In this document: positions 45,717 to 56,558 of the stretch, in pieces
How the letters are laid out: each line of letters opens with the position of its first letter
Numbering within the stretch: position 1 is the first letter of the stretch
Assembly (NCBI RefSeq): GCF_900116255.1
Contig: NZ_FPAI01000006.1
Coordinates: forward strand, 81,507 to 145,506
DNA: 64,000 nt
From: Halolactibacillus miurensis
GTDB taxonomy: Bacteria; Bacillota; Bacilli; Bacillales; Amphibacillaceae
Direction of reading: 5' to 3'
Made by a program: the position numbers and the translations under genes
The notes under the pieces: generated by a model
Told to the model about the DNA's origin: nothing
Seen by the model: the letters and a program-made list of their open reading frames with translations, nothing else
Database searches by the model: none

Positions 45717-46058
45717 TTAATCATTTAAACCTTTTTGTAAGACCATATTAATAAATGAAATCACAATTGAAGCAAGTATAGCCAAACCAAAGCTTTCAAT
45801 CACAAAACCACTTCCAATAATCGCTTGTGCAAGCATTAATGTGATGGCATTAATAATAAACATAAACAACCCAAGGGTAAGAATGGTAATTGGTAACGTT
45901 AGAATCACTAAAATCGGTTTAACAATCGCATTGAGCAGTGTTAAAATAACGGCGGCAATAATCGCAACCCAAAATGATTCAATATAAAACCCATCAAATA
46001 AATATCCAGCGGTAATAATCGCCAGTGCTTGTAGTATTAATGAAAGTATCCAACGCAT
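45717..46058 (-). CDS. yvlD: YvlD, phage-holin-IV-like membrane protein
   Basis: The 113-residue protein is built almost entirely of four hydrophobic helices, with VAIIAAVILTLLNAIVKPIL, typical of the YvlD family. In Bacillus it is part of the yvlABCD envelope-stress operon under SigW. Its start abuts the yvlC stop, so the two are coupled. yvlA and yvlB are absent here. Confidence 0.85.
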   Translation of the reverse strand: MRWILSLILQALAIITAGYLFDGFYIESFWVAIIAAVILTLLNAIVKPILVILTLPITILTLGLFMFIINAITLMLAQAIIGSGFVIESFGLAILASIVISFINMVLQKGLND

Positions 46059-46255
46059 CAGTTATACACGTCACTTTTTGGGATAATAATCGCTGCGGCG
46101 ATATATAAAAAGATAGGCATACCTGCGGTGAATAATAGAATCACGACAAAAGCTAGTCTCACCCAAGTAGAATCGACGTTAAAGTACTCAGCTAAACCAC
46201 CTAATACACCCGCCAACATCACGTCTCGGTTAGATCGATATAATTTTTTACTCAT
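46058..46255 (-). CDS. yvlC: YvlC, PspC-domain protein
   Basis: The 65-residue PspC-domain protein begins KKLYRSNRDVMLAGVLGGLA, then EYFNVDSTWVRLAFVV and one membrane helix. PspC proteins take part in envelope-stress responses. AATGGAGGAATGACAG precedes the ATG. It forms a two-gene unit with yvlD. Confidence 0.88.
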   Translation of the reverse strand: MSKKLYRSNRDVMLAGVLGGLAEYFNVDSTWVRLAFVVILLFTAGMPIFLYIAAAIIIPKSDVYN

Positions 46256-46339
46256 CTGTCATTCCTCCATTCAAAACAATTCATATTAATAATGAGTCGT
46301 TTATTTATTCCTTTTTTTAAGCCGTTTTAAACCTATCGT

Positions 46340-49174
46340 TTAACTATTGTTTTTTGCTTTAGCCAATAGCGGAGCTAGATATTTCCCTGTGTACGACTCC
46401 TCGTGTTCACAGATGACTTCTGGGGTGCCCGTTGCCACGATTGTCCCCCCGCGGTCGCCCCCTTCAGGGCCTAAATCAATTAAATAATCACATGTTTTAA
46501 TGACATCTAAGTTGTGTTCAATAATTAAAACCGTATCGCCATTTTCAACCAAACGATTTAATACTTCTAATAACCGGGAAATATCATCGACATGTAATCC
46601 TGTCGTCGGTTCATCTAAAATATAGAGTGTTTTACCGTTAGAACGTTTGTGTAACTCACTAGCTAGTTTCACCCGTTGTGCTTCCCCACCTGACAGGGTC
46701 GTTGCTGGCTGACCTAGTCTCACATAACCAAGTCCAACGTCATAAATTGTTTGGAGCTTACGTTTAATTTTCGGAATGTTTTTAAAGAAATCAAGTGCTT
46801 CTTCAATTGTCATCTCTAACACATCCGCAATATTTTTCCCTTTATATTTTACTTCTAATGTTTCCCGGTTATACCTTCTACCATCACAGACTTCACAAGG
46901 AACATAAACATCTGGTAAGAAGTGCATTTCAATTTTAATAATCCCGTCGCCACGACAAGCTTCGCAACGTCCACCTTTGACGTTAAAGCTAAAACGGCCT
47001 TTTTTATAACCCCTTACTTTGGCTTCGTTCGTTTGAGCGAATACATCACGAATATCATCAAAGACACCCGTGTAAGTCGCCGGATTTGAACGTGGTGTTC
47101 GGCCAATCGGTGATTGATCGATATCAATCACTTTTTCTAAATGTTCGTGCCCTTCTAACTTATCATGTTTTCCCGGACGTTGTTTCGATCGGTTTAACAA
47201 TTGAGCCAGTTTTTTATGCACAATCTGATTGATTAACGAACTTTTACCGGAACCAGATACCCCGGTCACACCCGTCATGACCCCAATGGGAATATCGACA
47301 TCCACATGTTTTAAGTTATTTTCAGACGCCCCTTTAACGCGTAACCAACGTTCATCTGGCTTGCGTCTCTCATTTGGGACATGGATTTGTTTTTTACCCG
47401 ATAGATACTGCCCGGTTAATGATTTCTTATTAGCCATCACTTGCTTGGGTGTTCCTTGGGCAACAATTTCTCCCCCGTGTTCACCCGCACCTGGTCCTAT
47501 ATCAATCAGGTGATCGGCTGCGAGCATCGTATCTTCATCATGCTCAACGACAATAAGGGTATTCCCTAAATCTCGCATGTTTTTTAATGTCCCAATTAAT
47601 CGATCATTATCCCGTTGGTGTAAACCAATCGATGGTTCATCAAGCACATATAAGACACCAGTCAGTGCCGACCCAATTTGTGTCGCAAGACGAATACGCT
47701 GTGCTTCACCGCCTGAGAGTGTCCCTGCTTTTCTAGAGAGCGTTAAATAATCAAGTCCAACATTGATGAGAAAAGTTAAACGTTCATCCAACTCTTTTAG
47801 AATCAGCTTAGCGATTTGCTTTTCTTGTTCGGTTAACGTTAACGTCTCAAAGAAATCACGAGCTTCAGTGACAGGCAAGTTAGAAATTTCACCAATATGA
47901 CGGTGGTTAATTAACACCGCTCGTGCTTCTTCATTTAACCGATACCCGTCACACGTCGGACAGTCAGACTCTGCCATATATTTTTCCATTTGCTCACGAA
48001 TATAGTCAGAAGACGTTTCTTTAAAGCGTCGTTCAATGTTATTTAATACACCTTCAAATTCAATTTTCGTATCACGGCTCATGCCATAATCATTCTCGTA
48101 TTTGAAGCGAATTTTCGTTTTGCCACTGCCATGTAAAATCTTATTCATATGCTTTTTCGGTAAATCTTTCACCGGTATATCCATATCAATATCATAGTGA
48201 TCGCAGACGCTTTTCAGTAATTGCGGGTAATACTGCGAACTCGTCGGTTGCCAAGCCAGAATGGCCCCTTCATTTAACGTGAGGGTCTTATCTGGAATCA
48301 CTAAATCAACATCGACTTCTTTTTTATGTCCTAAGCCATCACACGTTGGACAAGCACCGTAAGGAGCGTTGAATGAGAACAGTCGTGGTTCAAGTTCTGA
48401 AATGGAAAAACCACACATCGGACACGCATGACGCTCACTAAACTGTAATTCTTCCTGTCCAATGACATCAACAATTAATTGCCCATCACCGAGCTTAAGT
48501 GCTGCTTCAACTGAATCACTTAAGCGGCTCTTAATCCCCTCTTTTACGACAATACGGTCAACAACAACTTCAATGGTATGCTTTTTTGTCTTTTCTAATT
48601 GAATATCATCAGTAATCTCTACCATCTCGCCGTCAATGCGAAGACGAACGTATCCTTCTTTTTGTAAGTTTTCTAATACTTTTACATGTTCACCTTTACG
48701 ACCTGAAATTACCGGTGCTAAGAGTTGTAATTTCGAGCGTTCTTCTAGTGCTAAGATTTGGTCAACAATCTCTTCAACAGATTGTGACGCAATCTCAACG
48801 CCATGAATCGGACACGTCGGGTGACCAATCCTTGCCCATAATAACCGCATGTAATCATAAATTTCTGTCACGGTTGCGACCGTGGAACGCGGGTTGTTAC
48901 TCGTCGTTTTCTGATCAATTGAAATGGCTGGAGACAGACCTTCAATCGTATCGACATCCGGTTTGTCCATCTGACCTAAAAACTGTCTCGCATAAGCTGA
49001 TAGCGATTCAACATAACGGCGTTGCCCTTCGGCATAAATCGTATCAAAGGCAAGTGAAGACTTCCCTGAACCTGATAAACCCGTTAAGACGACGAGTTTA
49101 TCTTTTGGAATATCAATATCGATATTTTTCAAGTTGTGCACGCGGGCACCCTTAATTGATATGTGTTTTTTCAC
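46340..49174 (-). CDS. uvrA: UvrA, excinuclease ABC subunit A
   Basis: The product is about 944 residues. It finds damaged DNA and loads UvrB. There are two ABC ATPase halves (Walker [15 protein letters not shown] and [13 protein letters not shown]; two LSGGEAQR signatures) and zinc modules [19 protein letters not shown] and CEACRGDG with CEVCDG. The GTG at 49174 is preferred because AAGGATGAG lies 7 bases upstream and the protein then begins [21 protein letters not shown] 49186 is an alternative. It overlaps or touches the uvrB stop, forming a uvrBA operon. Confidence 0.95.
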   Translation of the reverse strand: MKKHISIKGARVHNLKNIDIDIPKDKLVVLTGLSGSGKSSLAFDTIYAEGQRRYVESLSAYARQFLGQMDKPDVDTIEGLSPAISIDQKTTSNNPRSTVATVTEIYDYMRLLWARIGHPTCPIHGVEIASQSVEEIVDQILALEERSKLQLLAPVISGRKGEHVKVLENLQKEGYVRLRIDGEMVEITDDIQLEKTKKHTIEVVVDRIVVKEGIKSRLSDSVEAALKLGDGQLIVDVIGQEELQFSERHACPMCGFSISELEPRLFSFNAPYGACPTCDGLGHKKEVDVDLVIPDKTLTLNEGAILAWQPTSSQYYPQLLKSVCDHYDIDMDIPVKDLPKKHMNKILHGSGKTKIRFKYENDYGMSRDTKIEFEGVLNNIERRFKETSSDYIREQMEKYMAESDCPTCDGYRLNEEARAVLINHRHIGEISNLPVTEARDFFETLTLTEQEKQIAKLILKELDERLTFLINVGLDYLTLSRKAGTLSGGEAQRIRLATQIGSALTGVLYVLDEPSIGLHQRDNDRLIGTLKNMRDLGNTLIVVEHDEDTMLAADHLIDIGPGAGEHGGEIVAQGTPKQVMANKKSLTGQYLSGKKQIHVPNERRKPDERWLRVKGASENNLKHVDVDIPIGVMTGVTGVSGSGKSSLINQIVHKKLAQLLNRSKQRPGKHDKLEGHEHLEKVIDIDQSPIGRTPRSNPATYTGVFDDIRDVFAQTNEAKVRGYKKGRFSFNVKGGRCEACRGDGIIKIEMHFLPDVYVPCEVCDGRRYNRETLEVKYKGKNIADVLEMTIEEALDFFKNIPKIKRKLQTIYDVGLGYVRLGQPATTLSGGEAQRVKLASELHKRSNGKTLYILDEPTTGLHVDDISRLLEVLNRLVENGDTVLIIEHNLDVIKTCDYLIDLGPEGGDRGGTIVATGTPEVICEHEESYTGKYLAPLLAKAKNNS

Positions 49175-49182
49175 CAATACAC

Positions 49183-51159
49183 TCATCCTTCCGCTTTCAG
49201 TTCAAAGACTAAATCACGCAATTCTGCGGCTTTTTCAAAGTTTAAGTCTTTGGCTGCTTGCTTCATTTCTACTTCCATTTGTTCGATAAAGATGGCCCGT
49301 TCTTTCTTTGTCATCTCATCAATATTTGTTTTCGGTAACGTCTCTTCATCCATCGCTTCAACCGTTGCGCGGATGACATCACGTACTTCTTTATTAATAG
49401 TTTTCGGTACAATACCATGTGTTTCATTGTAAGCCATCTGTTTTTCACGACGACGTTCCGTTTCATCAATGGCTCGGCGCATGGAGTCTGTCACACGATC
49501 GGCATACATAATTACTTGACCATGTTCATTACGCGCCGCTCGGCCCATTGTTTGGATAAGGGCCCGATCTGAACGTAAGAAACCTTCTTTGTCAGCATCT
49601 AAAATTGCGACAAGCGACACTTCAGGGATATCGATTCCTTCCCGTAATAAGTTGATGCCAATTAAGACGTCATATTTACCGACCCGCAAATCACGAATAA
49701 TTTCAATCCGCTCTAGCGTTTTAATTTCCGAGTGTAAGTAAGCGACCTTCATCCCAATCTCTTTCAAATAATCCGTTAAATCCTCAGACATTTTTTTCGT
49801 TAACGTTGTAATCAATACCCGTTCATTTTGTTTCGCACGGAGATTAATCTCATGGATCAAGTCATCAATCTGACCTTCAATCGGTCTGATATCGACGGAT
49901 GGATCAAGCAGACCTGTAGGTCTAATAATTTGTTCCACCATTTCTGGTGTATGTTCTAATTCATATGGACCAGGTGTTGCCGAGACGAAAATGAGTTGAT
50001 TTGCCTTTTCTTCAAACTCTGTAAATGTCAAAGGACGGTTATCAAGAGCTGACGGCAGTCTAAAACCATGATCAACAAGGACTTGTTTACGCGCTTTATC
50101 ACCATTAAACATTCCCCGGATCTGAGGCAAGGTGACATGTGACTCATCGATGACAATCAAAAAGTCATCTGGGAAGTAATCGATGAGCGTATACGGCGTT
50201 GATCCGGCTTCACGCAACGTTAAGTGGCGTGAATAATTTTCAATCCCAGAACAAAAGCCCATCTCCGCCATCATCTCTAAATCATAGCGGGTTCTCTGTT
50301 CAATGCGTTGAGCTTCGATTAGTTTATCGTGTTCTTTAAAGTACTTTACTTGTTCTTTCATTTCGGCTTCGATATTTTTCATCGCAATTTTCAATTTATC
50401 TTCACCAGTCACAAAGTGAGAAGCCGGGAAAATAGCGATATGTTCACGATCGCCTAAAATCTCACCTGTTAAAGCATCGACTTCCCTAATCCGGTCAATG
50501 TCGTCACCGAAAAATTCAATTCTGACACAATGTTCTTCTCTAGACGCTGGAATAATCTCTACCGAGTCGCCTCTCACTCTAAACGTGCCGCGCTGGAAAT
50601 CAATATCATTACGCGCATATTGGATATCCACCAGTTCTCGCAATAATTGGTCACGGTCTTTATCCATACCGACACGCAGACTCAGGACTTGCGAGCGATA
50701 TTCTTCTGGTGAACCTAAGCCATAAATACATGACACACTCGCAACGATTAACACATCCTCTCGTTCAAATAAGGATGACGTTGCTGAGTGGCGTAATTTA
50801 TCTATTTCATCATTAATCGATGCATCTTTTTCGATAAAAGTATCTGTTGATGGGACGTACGCCTCTGGTTGATAGTAATCATAGTAGCTGACAAAATACT
50901 CTACTGCATTATTCGGGAAAAATTCTTTGAATTCACTATATAGTTGACCCGCAAGTGTTTTATTATGCGCAATAACGAGTGTTGGTTTTTTTACTTCTGT
51001 GACAACATTCGAGACCGTAAAAGTCTTACCAGTCCCTGTTGCCCCGAGTAACGTTTGCATGCGTTTATTTTCATTGACGCCTTTAACAAGTGCATCAATC
51101 GCCTTCGGTTGATCACCTGCGGGCTGATATTGTGAGATAAGCTCAAAAGATTGAGACAT
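49183..51159 (-). CDS. uvrB: UvrB, excinuclease ABC subunit B
   Basis: The 658-residue helicase-like protein verifies damage and forms the complex with UvrC. Walker [16 protein letters not shown], the hairpin segment [40 protein letters not shown] and the C-terminal UvrC-binding coiled coil ([20 protein letters not shown]). CGGAGGAA precedes the ATG. First gene of uvrBA, behind a LexA box. Confidence 0.96.
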   Translation of the reverse strand: MSQSFELISQYQPAGDQPKAIDALVKGVNENKRMQTLLGATGTGKTFTVSNVVTEVKKPTLVIAHNKTLAGQLYSEFKEFFPNNAVEYFVSYYDYYQPEAYVPSTDTFIEKDASINDEIDKLRHSATSSLFEREDVLIVASVSCIYGLGSPEEYRSQVLSLRVGMDKDRDQLLRELVDIQYARNDIDFQRGTFRVRGDSVEIIPASREEHCVRIEFFGDDIDRIREVDALTGEILGDREHIAIFPASHFVTGEDKLKIAMKNIEAEMKEQVKYFKEHDKLIEAQRIEQRTRYDLEMMAEMGFCSGIENYSRHLTLREAGSTPYTLIDYFPDDFLIVIDESHVTLPQIRGMFNGDKARKQVLVDHGFRLPSALDNRPLTFTEFEEKANQLIFVSATPGPYELEHTPEMVEQIIRPTGLLDPSVDIRPIEGQIDDLIHEINLRAKQNERVLITTLTKKMSEDLTDYLKEIGMKVAYLHSEIKTLERIEIIRDLRVGKYDVLIGINLLREGIDIPEVSLVAILDADKEGFLRSDRALIQTMGRAARNEHGQVIMYADRVTDSMRRAIDETERRREKQMAYNETHGIVPKTINKEVRDVIRATVEAMDEETLPKTNIDEMTKKERAIFIEQMEVEMKQAAKDLNFEKAAELRDLVFELKAEG

Positions 51160-51218
51160 CTTCTTTCCTCCGTTCTTTTCACTTATATAGTTTACCTTCC
51201 GACGCTTTGTGTAAACCT

Positions 51219-51258
51219 ATTATACACAAATATTAGTCGAAAAGCGAACAAACATTCT
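51219..51258 (-). promoter_or_regulatory. uvrB promoter with LexA (DinR) box
   Basis: A TATAAT -10 lies at 51219-51224 (minus strand), 60 bases before uvrB. The 14-mer AGAATGTTTGTTCG (minus strand, 51245-51258) matches the ten fixed bases of CGAAC-N4-GTTCG at eight. uvrBA is a known LexA target in Bacillus, so SOS control is likely. Confidence 0.65.
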
Positions 51259-51332
51259 TTAATATCATCAACTCTGTCATGGTTTGTGGTGCTTTTCTTA
51301 TTGAAGCATGATTTAGACCAGAAACCAAACCA

Positions 51333-51363
51333 AAAGGCTTAGGAGTGTTGCTCCTAAGCCTTT
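51333..51363 (-). terminator. Terminator after prfC
   Basis: The perfect 13-bp stem AAAGGCTTAGGAG/CTCCTAAGCCTTT has a 5-base loop; TTGGTTTGGTTT follows on the minus strand. It begins 4 bases past the prfC stop. Confidence 0.88.
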
Positions 51364-51366
51364 AAC

Positions 51367-52950
51367 TTACCCTTGATTGTATTGATTGACTTCAAATAAA
51401 TCGATTAATTCAATGTCTTTGTGTTTATCGGTAAACCAGCGCAAGGCAAAGTCATTTTTAAATAAGACTAAAAATGCTCCTTCCCGGTCTTTTACGAGTA
51501 AATTCCGGTCATCAAACAGTGACGTATCGACTTGGTTATCTGTTAACCAGCGCGGAATACGTTCGCCAATTGATTCGAACATGACATCGACATTGTACTC
51601 ATATTTCATTCGATGTTCAAATACTTGATACTGCAACTCACCTACAGCTCCAATAATATAATTTTCCATCGGATAGGTCTTAAAGAGCTGGATAGCCCCT
51701 TCTTGAACGAGCTGTTCTAAACCTTTTTTAAACTGCTTTGATTTCATGACGTTCTTCGCGGTTACACGCTTAAATAATTCTGGTGGGAATTGTGGTAATT
51801 CATCATATTCAAATGTTTGTTTTCCTTCAAGAAGTGTGTCCCCAATCCGGTAAACGCCTGGATCATAAATGCCAATGATATCACCTGGATAAGCTTCGTC
51901 AACGGTATCTCGACTTGAGGCGACGAATTGTTGAGTCTGATTTAATTTGAATGATTTCCCCGTTCGTGGTAAGGTGACTGACATACCGCGCTCAAACTTC
52001 CCTGAACAAACACGTAAGAATGCTACTCGGTCACGGTGAGCGGGATTCATATTGGCTTGAATTTTAAAGATAAAGCCTGAGAACTGTTCTTGTTCTGGTT
52101 CAATTAAACCTTCTGTCGTTTTACGGGCTTGCGGTGTTGGAGCTAAATCAATAAAGGTATCAAAAAACGTCTCAACACCAAATGGAGCTAACGCACTACC
52201 AAAGAAGACCGGCGTTTGGTCACCTTTTAATACTTTATCTAAATTAAACTGATCCCCCGCTTCATCTAACAGCAACATTTCTTCCTCTGTTTCTTTAAAT
52301 GTTGGATCTTCGGTGATGTCTTTGTAATCACCACTGTGTAATGCATCAAACGGAATGAAACTTTCACGTTCATTCCCGTTAAACTTAACAAATTGATCGT
52401 TATAACGGTCTAAAATACCGAGGAATCGTTTCCCCATACCGACCGGCCAGTTCATCGGATAGGTTTCGATTTCTAATACTTCCTCAATTTGGTCTAATAA
52501 ATCAAAGGGTTCACGTCCTTCACGGTCTAATTTATTGATAAATGTAAAAATAGGAATTCCGCGCATTTTACAAACTTTAAATAATTTAATCGTTTGTGCT
52601 TCGATTCCTTTTGTCGCATCAATAATCATGACTACGCTATCCACCGCCGTTAATGTCCGGTACGTATCTTCACTGAAGTCTTCGTGCCCTGGGGTATCAA
52701 GGATATTAACTTTATAGTCTTTATAAGGAAAATTCATTACACTAGAGGTGACTGAAATCCCACGTTGCTTTTCGATTTCCATCCAGTCACTTGTCGCAAA
52801 TTTTCCTGATTTTTTTCCTTTTACGGTCCCAGCTTCTCTAATTAAATTACCAAACATGAGTAGTTTTTCAGTCATGGTCGTTTTACCCGCATCTGGGTGG
52901 GAAATAATCGCAAACGTTTTACGCATATCTTTTTCTTCTTTAATACTCAT
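51367..52950 (-). CDS. prfC: Peptide chain release factor 3 (RF3)
   Basis: The 527-residue translational GTPase recycles release factors RF1/RF2 from the ribosome. G1 [15 protein letters not shown], switch region [14 protein letters not shown]3 [13 protein letters not shown]4 [16 protein letters not shown]. The C-terminal domain ends [18 protein letters not shown]. The family is patchy in Firmicutes: B. subtilis lacks it while several halophilic Bacillaceae, staphylococci and lactobacilli have it. It is monocistronic. Confidence 0.95.
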   Translation of the reverse strand: MSIKEEKDMRKTFAIISHPDAGKTTMTEKLLMFGNLIREAGTVKGKKSGKFATSDWMEIEKQRGISVTSSVMNFPYKDYKVNILDTPGHEDFSEDTYRTLTAVDSVVMIIDATKGIEAQTIKLFKVCKMRGIPIFTFINKLDREGREPFDLLDQIEEVLEIETYPMNWPVGMGKRFLGILDRYNDQFVKFNGNERESFIPFDALHSGDYKDITEDPTFKETEEEMLLLDEAGDQFNLDKVLKGDQTPVFFGSALAPFGVETFFDTFIDLAPTPQARKTTEGLIEPEQEQFSGFIFKIQANMNPAHRDRVAFLRVCSGKFERGMSVTLPRTGKSFKLNQTQQFVASSRDTVDEAYPGDIIGIYDPGVYRIGDTLLEGKQTFEYDELPQFPPELFKRVTAKNVMKSKQFKKGLEQLVQEGAIQLFKTYPMENYIIGAVGELQYQVFEHRMKYEYNVDVMFESIGERIPRWLTDNQVDTSLFDDRNLLVKDREGAFLVLFKNDFALRWFTDKHKDIELIDLFEVNQYNQG

Positions 52951-53204
52951 TTCATTTCCTTCTCTCTTAACAGTCTATTCGTTTTTAAAGGGGGTAATAT
53001 ACACACCTAAGAAAATTTATAGCTGAGAAAAATTTTATCATCATTTCATCTTTACCGTCATTACTCTTCATTAAGTCTATTGCCTTTACATGTTTTTACC
53101 CCTCACACGTTCGATTTCTTGTCACTCTGTTAATGAAAGTAGCACAAAACACGAAAAAAAGTCAATGACTATTGTCGTAAGTTCTGCTCTTTACGCTTAA
53201 TCTT

Positions 53205-53213
53205 TGTTATAAT
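53205..53213 (+). promoter_or_regulatory. Extended -10 promoter for the SNF2 helicase gene
   Basis: TGTTATAAT is a perfect extended -10, 33 bases before the ATG at 53247. No -35 match at normal spacing. Confidence 0.6.
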
Positions 53214-53246
53214 AATAAGATAGCATTTTTTAAAAGGGGTTTTTCT

Positions 53247-56200
53247 ATGCCACGGATGATTTTTGAACCAAAAGAAATTATGACATTAACAGGCCAACGG
53301 TTCTACCGTCGTGGTCTGGATTACTATAAAAAAGGACGTGTGAATCATTTAAGTTACAATCAAGCGATTAACATGTGGAAAGCTGATGTCAGAGGCAGCG
53401 AAACCTTCCATGTCAATATCTTCGTCTATGATGACGATGATTTAGAAACGCGTTGTACGTGTCCTGCGTTTCATACGCACGGGACGTGTAAGCACATTGC
53501 TGCGGTGTTACTGGCCATCAGTAAGCATCAACAACCGCATTTAGAAGCAAACGTACCCGAGGCTAAAAAAAGTGATCCTTTCTCCTTACGGTTATTGGAT
53601 GCTTTTAAAGAACCGGTTATTCCTAAAGAAAAACACACGTTACGCGTTCACTATCTCTTAAATGAAGTGAGTCCATCTTTTACTGATGATAAGCGGTTTG
53701 TCATTGGGTTGTATGTCGGTGATGCCAAACCATTTATTGTGAAGGATTTGCGCGATTTTATCGAAGCGGTATATTACAAACAATCCTATCAAATTACCGA
53801 TAAATTTTCATATTCACCAAAACAACATCAATTTCAAGAAACAGACCAAAGAATTTTACATTTACTAAAATATGCCCTTACGAACGAGCGCGCCTATAAA
53901 GACTTATACGCTGAACAACAACAGCGTTTGATGATTGTTCCGCCTTATTTATTTGAAGAATTATTCACGTTATTAATGACACAACCATTAACCTTTAAAT
54001 CAGATACACAAAAAGAGTACAGCGAATTATCACTCTTACCGCTAGACCATCGCATTGAGTTCACCATTGATACTGAGACAGAGAGCCAGGTGATTTCCTT
54101 TGATGATTTTTTAAGTTATCGCTATTCACCTTATTATCAAGTCTTTATCAAGCAATCCAGTATTTACACGTTATCCGACCAACAAAAGACTATTGTAGAT
54201 AAAATTATGAAAGAAATGCCCAGACACTTATCACAACAACTCAGTCTTTCACCAAGCGATTTCCAAAGCTTTTTAACGTTTGTATTGCCAATGCTTGAAG
54301 CCATCGGCACGGTTACTATGACGGATAATGTCAAATCAAAATTATATGAAGCACCGCTTCTTGTCCATATTTATTTAGAGTTCATCGGTGAATCACTCGG
54401 TGTGACTGTCGACTATCAATATGGTGATTTCCGCTTTTCTTTTAATCAGTCATTAAAAGACACTGATCAAATTATTGTGCGTGATATTAAGGGAGAAGAG
54501 ATAGTGATTGAACAATTACGACAGTTCGGCTTCCAATATATCAATCAGCGTTTTCAACTCTTTCATGTGGATAAAATCTATGACTTTCTTTTAGACGTTG
54601 TGCCTGAGTTAAAAGAAAAATATCACGTCTATTTATCAGATCAACTAAAAGCCATGGTCAATGATGAAGCGATTCAATTTGACCCCTCGATTCGATTTGA
54701 TGACCGTTTAAACGTCTTATCCATTGATTTTGATATCAATGGAATAAATGAGCAAGACGTTCATGAATTAATGAAAGCATTGATTGAAAAAAAACGCTAT
54801 TTTCGTCCGAAACAAGGACCACTTGTTGATTTAGAGAGTGAGGCGTTCGAACAATTTAAAGCTTTTGCTGCTTCGTTAAAATTGAAAAAAAGTGATGTTA
54901 AAAAGGATGGCCTTCATTTAAGTCCAGTACACGCGACTGTCGTTGATGATTATTTCCGTGATACGACCGCTTATGAAGCAACCTTTGACACTTTAATTAT
55001 GGATTTACAAGTGGCTCAGAACACAACGTATCCTTTACCTCATATCGAAGCCAAGCTGCGGGACTATCAACATGTCGGTTACCAGTGGTTTAAAACGTTG
55101 AGTGCGTATCATTTAGGCGGTATCTTAGCTGATGAAATGGGGTTAGGTAAAACATTACAAACGATCACCTATATATTGAGTGACTATGAAGAAAAACACG
55201 AAACAAAAAGTTTAATCGTTGCCCCTTCTTCACTCATCTATAACTGGAAGAAAGAATTCGAACGCTTTGCTCCAACTTTAACGGTTCAAGTGGTCAGTGG
55301 GAATCAACAAGAACGAAAGAAACAAATTGAACAACCAAGTGATGTATGGATTACTTCTTATCCATTACTACGTCAGGATAGTGATTTATATCAAACGATG
55401 ACGTTCACTCACTTTATTTTAGACGAAGCACAAGCGATTAAAAACCACTTAACCCAAACAGCAAAAGCTGCCAGAGCCATCACGGCGACGCACAGATTCG
55501 CCCTTAGCGGAACGCCCATTGAAAATCGGTTAGAAGAGTTATGGTCTATTTTCCAAACGCTCTCTCCTGGTTTCTTAGGGACAAAGAAATATTTTCTATC
55601 CCTAGACACAGCCGCAATCAAACAGATGGTCCGACCATTTATTTTACGTCGTTTAAAAACCGATGTCCTTACTGACTTACCAGAAAAGTTCGAATACGAG
55701 AAATACACCGATTTAACACGTGATCAAAAACAAGTGTACCTATCTTATGTCAATAAAATAAAAGATACATTAAATAAGACGCCCTTTAATGAAAATAAAC
55801 TTGATATTTTATCTGGCTTAACCCGATTAAGACAAATTTGTTGTCATCCTAGTCTATTTTTAGAAAATTATACGGGTGACTCAGGGAAGCTTGATTTATT
55901 GAAAATATTATTAACACAGCTAAAAGAAGAAAATCGCCGCGTCCTATTATTTTCACAGTTTCCAAGTATGTTGAAAATAATCGCTAATGAACTTGAAGAC
56001 CTTGGAATAACTCACTTTTATCTTGATGGACAAACCCCGTCAATGGAACGGTTAGAAAAAGTCGATCAGTTCAATGACGGGGCAAAAGATCTGTTTCTTA
56101 TTTCTTTAAAAGCGGGTGGGACTGGACTTAACCTCACCGGCGCGGATACGGTCATCTTATTTGACTTATGGTGGAATCCTGCCGTTGAACAGCAAGCAGC

Positions 56201-56405
56201 CGGACGGGCACACCGGATTGGACAAACAAAGAAAGTAGAAGTGATCCGCTTAATCACTGAGGGAACGATTGAAGAAAAAATCTTTAACCTCCAGCAAAAA
56301 AAGCGGGCATTAGTCAATGAAGTGATTGAACCAGGGGAAACATTACTTTCCTCGTTATCAAAAGACGATATCCTCTCACTGTTATCTGTTGAATCTGAGT
56401 TATAA
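53247..56405 (+). CDS. SWIM zinc finger/SNF2-family helicase (YwqA-like)
   Basis: The 1052-residue protein has an N-terminal SWIM zinc finger (CTCPAFHTHGTCKH, Cys-x-Cys and Cys-x-His ligands at about 70-83). A bacterial SNF2-associated region of about 500 residues follows, then the SNF2 motor: ILADEMGLGKTLQTI (Walker A), LDEAQAIKN (Walker B), LSGTPIENRLEELWSIF, VLLFSQFPSML, SLKAGGTGLNLTGADTVI and QAAGRAHRIGQ. SNF2 motors move along double-stranded DNA to displace proteins. The cellular role of this branch (B. subtilis YwqA) is unclear. It has its own promoter and terminator. Confidence 0.9.
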   Translation: MPRMIFEPKEIMTLTGQRFYRRGLDYYKKGRVNHLSYNQAINMWKADVRGSETFHVNIFVYDDDDLETRCTCPAFHTHGTCKHIAAVLLAISKHQQPHLEANVPEAKKSDPFSLRLLDAFKEPVIPKEKHTLRVHYLLNEVSPSFTDDKRFVIGLYVGDAKPFIVKDLRDFIEAVYYKQSYQITDKFSYSPKQHQFQETDQRILHLLKYALTNERAYKDLYAEQQQRLMIVPPYLFEELFTLLMTQPLTFKSDTQKEYSELSLLPLDHRIEFTIDTETESQVISFDDFLSYRYSPYYQVFIKQSSIYTLSDQQKTIVDKIMKEMPRHLSQQLSLSPSDFQSFLTFVLPMLEAIGTVTMTDNVKSKLYEAPLLVHIYLEFIGESLGVTVDYQYGDFRFSFNQSLKDTDQIIVRDIKGEEIVIEQLRQFGFQYINQRFQLFHVDKIYDFLLDVVPELKEKYHVYLSDQLKAMVNDEAIQFDPSIRFDDRLNVLSIDFDINGINEQDVHELMKALIEKKRYFRPKQGPLVDLESEAFEQFKAFAASLKLKKSDVKKDGLHLSPVHATVVDDYFRDTTAYEATFDTLIMDLQVAQNTTYPLPHIEAKLRDYQHVGYQWFKTLSAYHLGGILADEMGLGKTLQTITYILSDYEEKHETKSLIVAPSSLIYNWKKEFERFAPTLTVQVVSGNQQERKKQIEQPSDVWITSYPLLRQDSDLYQTMTFTHFILDEAQAIKNHLTQTAKAARAITATHRFALSGTPIENRLEELWSIFQTLSPGFLGTKKYFLSLDTAAIKQMVRPFILRRLKTDVLTDLPEKFEYEKYTDLTRDQKQVYLSYVNKIKDTLNKTPFNENKLDILSGLTRLRQICCHPSLFLENYTGDSGKLDLLKILLTQLKEENRRVLLFSQFPSMLKIIANELEDLGITHFYLDGQTPSMERLEKVDQFNDGAKDLFLISLKAGGTGLNLTGADTVILFDLWWNPAVEQQAAGRAHRIGQTKKVEVIRLITEGTIEEKIFNLQQKKRALVNEVIEPGETLLSSLSKDDILSLLSVESEL

Positions 56406-56445
56406 ATTTTCTTTGATGTCTATAATCATCCACCAACCTTCAGCT

Positions 56446-56483
56446 CACACAAAAAACAGCCGCTAGTGGCTGTTTTTTGTGTG
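56446..56483 (+). terminator. Terminator after the SNF2 helicase gene
   Basis: The perfect 16-bp arms CACACAAAAAACAGCC and GGCTGTTTTTTGTGTG have a 6-base loop. The T-run lies inside the right arm. Confidence 0.85.
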
Positions 56484-56558
56484 ACAGTATATGCGTGAAC
56501 CTCTCCCTCAAATTCAAAGATTATAGGAGGGGTTAGTAACAGTTTGTGTTCAAACTTA

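Noticed and set aside
47229..47513. Plus-strand frame inside uvrA
   Set aside because: A shadow frame of uvrA, without start signals.
48715..49155. 146-codon plus-strand frame opposite uvrA
   Set aside because: Antisense to the conserved first ATPase domain of UvrA. Long open shadow frames are common opposite highly conserved genes.
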